Source: an uncultured Bacteroidales bacterium
GTDB taxonomy: Bacteria; Bacteroidota; Bacteroidia; Bacteroidales; UBA932
Reading direction: 5' to 3'
DNA length: 5,005 nt
Assembly: GCA_945912085.1 (NCBI GenBank)
Contig: CAMEBJ010000111.1
Coordinates: forward strand, 1-5,005
Shown here one piece after another: positions 1 to 5,005 of the stretch. The stretch's first letter is position 1, and every line of letters starts with the position of its first letter. Under the pieces are notes generated by a model. That model saw only the letters and a program-made list of their open reading frames with translations. It had not been told where the DNA came from and made no database searches. The position numbers were made by a program, and so were the translations under genes.

Positions 1-762
1 CTCGCTGATGGAAATCTCGAAAGACGAGGCCAGCTGAATGTTGTTGTTCTCAAACGACTTGATTGCAGCAATCATATAAGACGAGTCGTTCAGTGAATAG
101 AACTGTCCGCTTGAAGGAGTGAACACAATCACCCTTCTCTCAAGGTCAAGAGTTCCAACCAGATAGTTGGACTTTTTGCCAAGAGGGTCGTAAGTCTCCG
201 TCACGGAAGCCACATACGGGTCGAAATTGTAAAGAACGGCATTCTTGAAGTCCTGACTGAACGAAAGGTAAATCTGATGGTTCGGGTAAGACCCGGCCGA
301 AGATTCAAAATCACCGACATAGGCTGAAGCGACCTTGTAATACCAAGGGACGTCCGGCACGTCAATGGCAATTTTTGCGGAATAGTCAGCGGCACCTGTC
401 ACCGAGCACATTGCAATAAGCCAATTGGTCTTTCCTGCTGAAACCGGAACAGTTATCCTGTGTGTGTTGTTGGAAGCAGGAACGGGAACTGCTTTGGACT
501 GGTAAAAGTCAAAGTCAGTGGAAGACATAAGCCCGATTTCAAGTTTCTTCTTCAATGACTTGATACCGGAAACGACAACATCAACAGTAACCTCACCTGA
601 ATATTCATCAATTTCAATATTTGACTTGGAGATGGTTACTTGTGGCAAGCCAACTGCCGGAGTGAACCCGGCCTCTACCTCGTGTTTGTCCGGGGCTTTC
701 GTACAGGATAAGGCCAAAAGTGCAAGAAGCACTGCCGGAATATTGAATATTATCTTTTTCAT
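1..762 (-). CDS. Uncharacterised lipoprotein in SusE-like position, 3' end cut by window edge (partial)
   Basis: An open frame runs without a stop from the start codon to base 1, giving 254 residues; the C-terminus is outside the window. The N-terminus is a lipoprotein signal peptide: MKK, a hydrophobic stretch (residues 5-19) and lipobox LALSC with the acylated Cys at 20. Residues about 40-135 look like one all-beta, Ig/FN3-like domain. A short VPDVPWYY linker (135-142) leads into a second beta-rich domain from about 143, containing YNFDPYV (178-184) and LVGTLDLERRVIVF (201-214). Three in-frame ATGs occur in a row (768, 765, 762). I chose the third because the AAAAGGA tract ends 7 nt before it, while the first is only 1 nt away. 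The gene begins 12 nt after the susD-like stop and is surely co-transcribed with it. Its place suggests a surface ligand-binding accessory protein analogous to SusE/SusF, but this rests on context; I do not recognise the family. Sampled lines are slightly more AT-rich than the two upstream genes. Confidence 0.85.
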   Translation of the reverse strand, partial: MKKIIFNIPAVLLALLALSCTKAPDKHEVEAGFTPAVGLPQVTISKSNIEIDEYSGEVTVDVVVSGIKSLKKKLEIGLMSSTDFDFYQSKAVPVPASNNTHRITVPVSAGKTNWLIAMCSVTGAADYSAKIAIDVPDVPWYYKVASAYVGDFESSAGSYPNHQIYLSFSQDFKNAVLYNFDPYVASVTETYDPLGKKSNYLVGTLDLERRVIVFTPSSGQFYSLNDSSYMIAAIKSFENNNIQLASSFEISISE

Positions 763-769
763 CATCATA

Positions 770-776
770 TCCTTTT
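770..776 (-). promoter_or_regulatory. Shine-Dalgarno-like tract of the third-gene lipoprotein, overlapping the susD-like stop codon
   Basis: On the minus strand the junction reads TAAAAGGAT followed by ATGATGATG. AAAAGGA starts within the susD-like TAA. Spacing to the three consecutive ATGs is 1, 4 and 7 nt, so the third (762) has the best-placed site. It is weaker than the susD site but has the same layout of stop codon fused to a purine tract. Confidence 0.55.
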
Positions 777-2313
777 ACAATTCATTCTGGTCCTCAGGAC
801 GGATAAACGAGTTCTCCTGGAGTTCCCTCTCCGGAATCTGGAAAAGCCAGTATTTGTGGTGGGCAGGAACATCCACGATTTTGGTCAGGACCTCAATGTT
901 GTGGTTGGTGCCTTCATAGGAGCGGACTATTCCCTCGGAGTTCCTCTTGCGGTCAAAGAACGAGAAGCCTTCGCCCCAAAGCTCAATCCTTCTCTGAAGC
1001 AGAATCTCCTCGACTGATGCTGTCTTGTTCCAGGCCGGGTCGCGCTGAGCCATCAGTTCAGCAAGTACTGCCTTAGCATCCGCATCCTTGCCGCTACGTA
1101 CAAGACCCTCAGCCTCAATGAGGTACATTTCAGCCGCCCTCATATAGATGTAATCCTGGCACCACTGTGAGTCATAGCCGAATTTCCTTCCGGCGTAAGC
1201 CTTGGTGTTGGCTGTAGCCTGGGGATTGCTGTTTTCAAAAGCCTTTCCACCTTCGGGACCATTGAAGAGGGATTTCCTGTAGTCGGAATTCGGGATGGAT
1301 TCGTACAGCTTCCTGTCAATCATCTTGCCCATCTGGTCAAGGCCGGCATAACCCGCACATTCGTTGCTCATCTGCGAGAAGAACGAAGCATAGGTGGTCT
1401 GCGTCTCGGTCGTGTGGTTGAATCCCCACATAACCTCCCCGTCCTCGATGTCCATAAAGCCGTTGTGCAGCCTCTGGCTGTCCATCAGTGAATATCCCTG
1501 ACGGGCATTGCGGGCGGCAGTGGCAGCCTTCTCCCATTGCTGGGTGTAGAGGTAGTACCTTGCGGCGATTCCGCTTGCCACCTTGTAGTCTATTGAAATC
1601 TTGCCCTGACGCTCGTAACCTTCAAGGAGTTTCAGAGACTCGGTGATGTTGTACTCAACGTGCGAGCAGACATTCTCCACGGTACTGCGGCCCTGAGCCA
1701 GGGAGACCTCATCGATTGACTTGCCGTCCCTTGCCGCATAGACAAGGGGAACACCCTTCGCCTGATAGTTGAACTTTCCTTCGGCATCCGTCGGGTCCTG
1801 GAAGAACATCATCAGGTAGAGATAGGACAGGGCACGCACTGCGTAGGCCTGGCCGAGATAACCCCTTGAAGAGACGTTCTTCGGATCTTCACCTGCCTTG
1901 AAGAAGTCAATGATGGTGTTGGAGTTGTTGATCAGAGTGTAGAAAGTGGTCCAGAACTGGAAAGGTCTCTTGTAGTTTGCATTACGGTAATCGAACCTGT
2001 AGTCGTCCACTCCCCAGCTGGACATTCCGTGCAGAACTATGTCACCGGCCATCCAATCCCCGATCATCAGGCAGGAGAGCATTCCGAAGTCGTCGTGCTC
2101 CTTTCCTCCGGTGTTTCCGGCATTGTGCTTGACCATAAAGGCATACAGTCCCTGGACGTATGACGAAAGGTACTCAGGATCATTCTCGACCATATCGGCC
2201 GCCTTGTCACCTGTAAGATAGTCGGTCATCTCTACATTGAAATACTCGTCCGAGCAGGAAACGGCAATGAGAGACAAGGTCAGAACAGTAAATATGTATT
2301 TGATATTTTTCAT
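775..2313 (-). CDS. SusD/RagB-family outer-membrane lipoprotein, complete
   Basis: This 512-residue protein has the usual SusD-family length. The signal peptide MKNIKYIFTV plus a hydrophobic core ends in lipobox LIAVSC, with the lipidated Cys at residue 20. The following SDEYFN is acidic, like the lipoprotein export signal that sends Bacteroidota lipoproteins to the cell surface. Family hallmarks are visible: the helical TPR-type segment GYLGQAYAVRALSYLYLMMF (151-170) followed by QDP; YIYMRAAEMYLIEAE (388-402), the conserved C-terminal RagB/SusD motif; RRIELWGEGFSFFDRKR (441-457); and IPERELQEN (493-501). By family knowledge it sits on the extracellular face, capping the SusC-like barrel and capturing ligand before import. 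Tryptophans such as W87, W100, W121 and W296 could contribute to a binding platform, but no glycan can be inferred. The ATG at 2313 is favoured because it follows a canonical AGGAGG by 9 nt and gives a clean signal peptide. It starts 15 nt after the susC-like stop. No truncation or frameshift is seen. Confidence 0.96.
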   Translation of the reverse strand: MKNIKYIFTVLTLSLIAVSCSDEYFNVEMTDYLTGDKAADMVENDPEYLSSYVQGLYAFMVKHNAGNTGGKEHDDFGMLSCLMIGDWMAGDIVLHGMSSWGVDDYRFDYRNANYKRPFQFWTTFYTLINNSNTIIDFFKAGEDPKNVSSRGYLGQAYAVRALSYLYLMMFFQDPTDAEGKFNYQAKGVPLVYAARDGKSIDEVSLAQGRSTVENVCSHVEYNITESLKLLEGYERQGKISIDYKVASGIAARYYLYTQQWEKAATAARNARQGYSLMDSQRLHNGFMDIEDGEVMWGFNHTTETQTTYASFFSQMSNECAGYAGLDQMGKMIDRKLYESIPNSDYRKSLFNGPEGGKAFENSNPQATANTKAYAGRKFGYDSQWCQDYIYMRAAEMYLIEAEGLVRSGKDADAKAVLAELMAQRDPAWNKTASVEEILLQRRIELWGEGFSFFDRKRNSEGIVRSYEGTNHNIEVLTKIVDVPAHHKYWLFQIPERELQENSFIRPEDQNEL

Positions 2314-2322
2314 AATCTCAGC

Positions 2323-2330
2323 CCTCCTTT
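2323..2330 (-). promoter_or_regulatory. Shine-Dalgarno site of the susD-like gene, overlapping the susC-like stop codon
   Basis: Read on the minus strand the junction is TAAAGGAGGGCTGAGATT followed by ATG. The AAAGGAGG core begins inside the susC-like TAA stop and lies 9 nt before the susD-like ATG at 2313. It is a near-perfect anti-Shine-Dalgarno match and fixes the susD start. Strong sites like this are not the norm in Bacteroidota, where most genes lack an obvious one, so the overlap with the stop suggests translational coupling (inference). Confidence 0.75.
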
Positions 2331-5005
2331 AGAATGTTATCTGTACACCTGCGGAAACTGTCCTGAGCGCGGAATAATTGAATCCTGTGCTTCCGCTGAA
2401 TGACTGGCGGACATCCAGTCCCTGTCTGCGGGATATGTACCAGAGGTTGTCTCCCGTCAGGTAAATCCTCAGGTTCTGAACCTTGCCGAGCAGATTCTGA
2501 GGCACAGTGTAGCCGATTACCACATTCCTGAGACTGAGATAGTCGGAGCGTATGAGGAAGCGGGTTGACATCTGGTTGGACTCCTGGTAGCCGTTCTGGA
2601 CTCTTGGGATGTCAGAATCGGTGTTTTGAGGGGTCCACCTGTCGAAGATGTCCTTGTGCCAGTTGGTTCCGATTGTTCCTGAGCCCATCAATGTAGCGTA
2701 GCTGGAATCCATTGTCCAGCCGCCGATCTGGTAGGCAAAGGAGGCACTGAGGTCAACTCCGTAGAAGTTCAAGCTTGTGGAGAATCCTCCGTAAAGATCC
2801 GGGATGGAAGTCTTTCCAATCTGCCTGAGGCTGGCCTCGGCCGTTGTCGAGACGTATGAAACCGACTCGGTTCCGTCCTCATTGGTGGTGTATTTCGCGT
2901 AGAGAGGAAGACCGTTTTTCGGATTCACCCCGGCATATTCGTAGAGATAATAGTCGTAGAGCGAACCGCCGAGGGACCTCCAGTAAGGATAGGCGGCATA
3001 ACCGTTCTGGTCCTTGTCGGCAGGAAGTTTCGTGAGAGAGTTCCTGTAGTGGGTTCCGTTGATGGTGACATTCCAGCGGAAATTTCTCTGCTTGAAGATG
3101 TCGGCACTGATTTCGAACTCAATACCGGTGTTCTTCATATCCATATCATTCACCAGCTGGTTGGCAGGAGCGCCTTGGCTCGGAGCGAGAGGACGGTTGT
3201 AAATCATATCCTTGGTCACCTTGATGAAGTAGTCGGCATTGACTGTGAGTCTGTCGAAGAAGACTGCCTCAAAACCGGCATTGAAGTTTCTGGATTTCTC
3301 CCAGGTGACATCCGGAGCAGCACGGAAAGTCTTCTGCACGGAAGGCTCACCGTCAACCCTGTTCACGACATAAAGATCCTGATACACCTTGACCACTCCG
3401 ATGTTGTCATTACCCTGGGTGCCGTAGCTGGCCTTGAGTTTGAGCGCATTCAGGAAAGTCGCATTCTGGAGGAATTTCTCCTGTTTCATGTTCCAGGAAA
3501 CACCTGCAGACCAGAAACTTCCCCATCTCTTCTTCGGAGCGAACCTCGAAGATGCGTCCATACGGAATGAGGCTGATGCAAAATATTTTGAAGCATAAGC
3601 ATATTCAGCCCTCACAAAGGCACCCTGAAGGAAGTAGCCGGCGGATGATGAATTGAGGTACTGGTAAACGGCCGCATTCGAGAAGTCCGAAACCGTAGGG
3701 TCCAGGAAGTTCGTCATCTGGCCGGAAAGTCCGTAGTTGTGGTCGGTCTTAATCTCATGTCCGAGAAGGATGTTCAGGGAATGGTCACCCCAGGTAGGGA
3801 ACCAGTTGATGAGCTGGTTGGTGTTGATGGCCGTGTACCTTGACATCGACTGGCTTCCTCGTCCGTTCACGTTCAGGGCATCACCACCCGCAGGAGTCAT
3901 AAAATTGTCTGAACGCGAGTTGAACAGGTCGTAGGCGAAATTGACGGATATCTTCAGGTCCTTTCTCACCGGGAGGTCGATGTAGCCCCTTGCAGAAAGG
4001 TTGTCGCTGATGGACTTGTTCTTTGATGTCATCAGCTGGCCCATAGGGTTCATCAGCTGGCCGAAAGGCCTTGTCTCTCCCCAGTCGTACTCAGGGTCGT
4101 TCGGATCCCCGTTCCTGAAAATCTGGCGACCCGTTTCAAGGTCATATTTATATATAGGGTAAATAGGAGCGATTACCTGGCCGAAATGGAAGATGCTGTT
4201 GAGCTCGGTGCTTCCTCCGTAGGTCTGCTGGGCCGTGTTGGCGTAGGAGAAGTTGATTCCGATCTTCATCCATTTTAGCACCTGCTGGTCCACCTTCGCC
4301 CTGACTGAAATGCGGCTGAAGCCGGAGTTCTGCACATATCCCTTGTCATTCAGGTAGGAAGCCGAAACGTAAATCTGGGTCTTTTCAGTTCCTCCGGAAA
4401 GGCTCAGGTTGTACTCCTGACGTGCTCCGGTGCGGAAGACATCCCTGTTCCAGTTGTCATTCCATTTGCGCTCGGTTGCCGCAGGATTCAACCTTCCGGT
4501 ACGCGGGTCCACGAGTTCGTCGTCATAGACATTCTTGTAGATATTGTAGTTCAACTGACGAATGAGGGCTCCGGATGCGTAGTAATTTGCCTGAGACAGC
4601 GTCATCGGGTTGTCAGCCCTGTAGAGAGCCGCATTCCTGAGTGACTCCCAGGCCATTTCATAGTACTGTCCCGGGTCGGTGATGATATCGTATGCAGGCA
4701 CTCCCCTCGTGTTGAATCCGGCCTTTGCATCAAATGAGACACGAACCTTCTCAGAATTACCGCGTTTGGTGGTGATGATGATGACACCGTTGGATCCCCT
4801 GGCACCGTACATCGAGTTTGCGGCAGCATCCTTCAGAACCGTGATTGACTCGATGTCAGTCGGAGATATGGAGTTCATACCGCCCTCGTATGGCACACCG
4901 TCAACCACCAGCAGAGGTGACTGGGAGGCGTTCACCGAACCCAGACCACGGATGATGACGCTTGAGCCAGGACGAGGAGTTCCGCTTGACCTCGCTGACT
5001 GCAGC
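2329..5005 (-). CDS. SusC/RagA-family TonB-linked outer-membrane transporter, N-terminus outside window (partial)
   Basis: The frame is open from the right edge (first full codon 5004-5002) to the TAA at 2331-2329, giving 891 visible residues. A GTG at 4935 is not the start, because the frame continues upstream as conserved plug sequence: VIIRGLGSVNASQSP, then LLVVDGVPYEGG (31-42), DIESITVLKDAAANSMYGARG (50-70) and NGVIIITTKRG (72-82), all typical of the SusC plug. The rest is a beta barrel of alternating strands, including YNLSLSGG and YVSASYLNDKGYVQNSGFSR early on and NVVIGYTVP and LRIYLTGDNLW near the end. It ends in SAGVQITF, with the terminal aromatic residue that serves as the outer-membrane barrel assembly signal. 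I see no cysteines. Family members usually have about 1000-1100 residues, so roughly 100-200 are missing: the signal peptide, the carboxypeptidase-regulatory-like domain, the TonB box and the start of the plug. It would import the ligand captured by the downstream SusD-like partner, using TonB-ExbBD energy. The substrate is unknown. Confidence 0.96.
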   Translation of the reverse strand, partial: LQSARSSGTPRPGSSVIIRGLGSVNASQSPLLVVDGVPYEGGMNSISPTDIESITVLKDAAANSMYGARGSNGVIIITTKRGNSEKVRVSFDAKAGFNTRGVPAYDIITDPGQYYEMAWESLRNAALYRADNPMTLSQANYYASGALIRQLNYNIYKNVYDDELVDPRTGRLNPAATERKWNDNWNRDVFRTGARQEYNLSLSGGTEKTQIYVSASYLNDKGYVQNSGFSRISVRAKVDQQVLKWMKIGINFSYANTAQQTYGGSTELNSIFHFGQVIAPIYPIYKYDLETGRQIFRNGDPNDPEYDWGETRPFGQLMNPMGQLMTSKNKSISDNLSARGYIDLPVRKDLKISVNFAYDLFNSRSDNFMTPAGGDALNVNGRGSQSMSRYTAINTNQLINWFPTWGDHSLNILLGHEIKTDHNYGLSGQMTNFLDPTVSDFSNAAVYQYLNSSSAGYFLQGAFVRAEYAYASKYFASASFRMDASSRFAPKKRWGSFWSAGVSWNMKQEKFLQNATFLNALKLKASYGTQGNDNIGVVKVYQDLYVVNRVDGEPSVQKTFRAAPDVTWEKSRNFNAGFEAVFFDRLTVNADYFIKVTKDMIYNRPLAPSQGAPANQLVNDMDMKNTGIEFEISADIFKQRNFRWNVTINGTHYRNSLTKLPADKDQNGYAAYPYWRSLGGSLYDYYLYEYAGVNPKNGLPLYAKYTTNEDGTESVSYVSTTAEASLRQIGKTSIPDLYGGFSTSLNFYGVDLSASFAYQIGGWTMDSSYATLMGSGTIGTNWHKDIFDRWTPQNTDSDIPRVQNGYQESNQMSTRFLIRSDYLSLRNVVIGYTVPQNLLGKVQNLRIYLTGDNLWYISRRQGLDVRQSFSGSTGFNYSALRTVSAGVQITF
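4030..4062 (-). repeat. Short direct repeat inside the susC-like gene encoding GQLM twice
   Basis: The 12-base unit catcagctggcc occurs exactly twice (4030-4041 and 4051-4062), 21 nt apart, giving GQLM-NPM-GQLM in the barrel region. The unit contains the palindrome CAGCTG. The repeat keeps the frame and is probably a small local duplication or chance in a loop; no functional role is visible. Confidence 0.5.

Noticed and set aside
201..395. Minus-strand 64-codon open frame inside the third gene
   Set aside because: It overlaps the long lipoprotein frame, which is open over the entire 1-762 stretch and has a proper lipoprotein start; the short frame is an out-of-frame shadow.
518..919. Plus-strand open frame of 133 codons across the junction of the susD-like gene and third lipoprotein
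   Set aside because: It is antisense to the SusD C-terminus and the lipoprotein signal peptide, both of which are well supported. Its hydrophobic part is just the mirror of the signal-peptide region.
2314..2328. Possible promoter or terminator between the susC-like and susD-like genes
   Set aside because: The gap is only 15 nt, filled by the Shine-Dalgarno site and spacer. There is no inverted repeat with a T-run and no Bacteroidota -33/-7 (TTTG / TAnnTTTG) pair.
3049..3570. Plus-strand open frame of 173 codons opposite the susC-like gene
   Set aside because: It lies fully antisense to conserved barrel sequence. Its product has no recognisable domain or signal peptide, and long antisense frames are expected opposite GC-moderate coding DNA.
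4602..4829. Minus-strand 75-codon frame inside the susC-like gene
   Set aside because: It is out of frame with conserved plug sequence and has no family features.
1..5005. Signs of CRISPR arrays, tRNA/rRNA genes, insertion sequences or phage/defence modules
   Set aside because: Nearly every base is accounted for by three intact reading frames. I saw no regularly spaced repeats, terminal inverted repeats, or tRNA-like or transposase sequence.

Overview
The window is one strand of a Bacteroidota (probably Bacteroidales) nutrient-uptake operon, read entirely from right to left (minus strand). Two things point to this phylum: a SusC-type TonB-dependent outer-membrane transporter immediately followed by a SusD-type surface lipoprotein, and a further lipoprotein behind them in the slot that SusE/SusF-like proteins occupy in polysaccharide utilization loci (PULs). 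Base composition is moderate to slightly GC-rich (roughly 50-55% in the susC-like and susD-like genes by hand count of sample lines). That is more like Alistipes, Prevotella-type or uncultured Bacteroidales lineages than the low-GC Bacteroides species, but no genus can be named from this sequence.

Layout from 5' to 3' of the transcript: (1) 5005-2329, a SusC-like transporter without its N-terminus, which lies beyond the right edge; (2) 2313-775, a complete 512-residue SusD-like lipoprotein; (3) 762-1, the first 254 residues of an uncharacterised lipoprotein whose C-terminus lies beyond the left edge. The gaps are 15 nt and about 12 nt (6 nt if the earliest ATG is used), so coding density is close to 100% and there is no room for a promoter or terminator inside the window. 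At both junctions the upstream stop codon TAA runs straight into a Shine-Dalgarno-like purine tract, which suggests translational coupling.

How the genes would work together, from family knowledge: the SusD-like protein is the lid and ligand-capture subunit on the extracellular face of the SusC-like barrel, and the pair imports an oligomeric ligand (usually a glycan, sometimes peptides) powered by TonB-ExbBD. The third lipoprotein would be an accessory surface protein that binds the same ligand. No glycoside hydrolase, polysaccharide lyase, peptidase, sensor or regulator is inside the window, so the substrate cannot be deduced. I see no RNA gene, mobile element, CRISPR array or origin. Apart from the unassigned third lipoprotein and the stop/Shine-Dalgarno arrangement, this is an ordinary PUL segment, and I found no convincing sign of a new kind of system.
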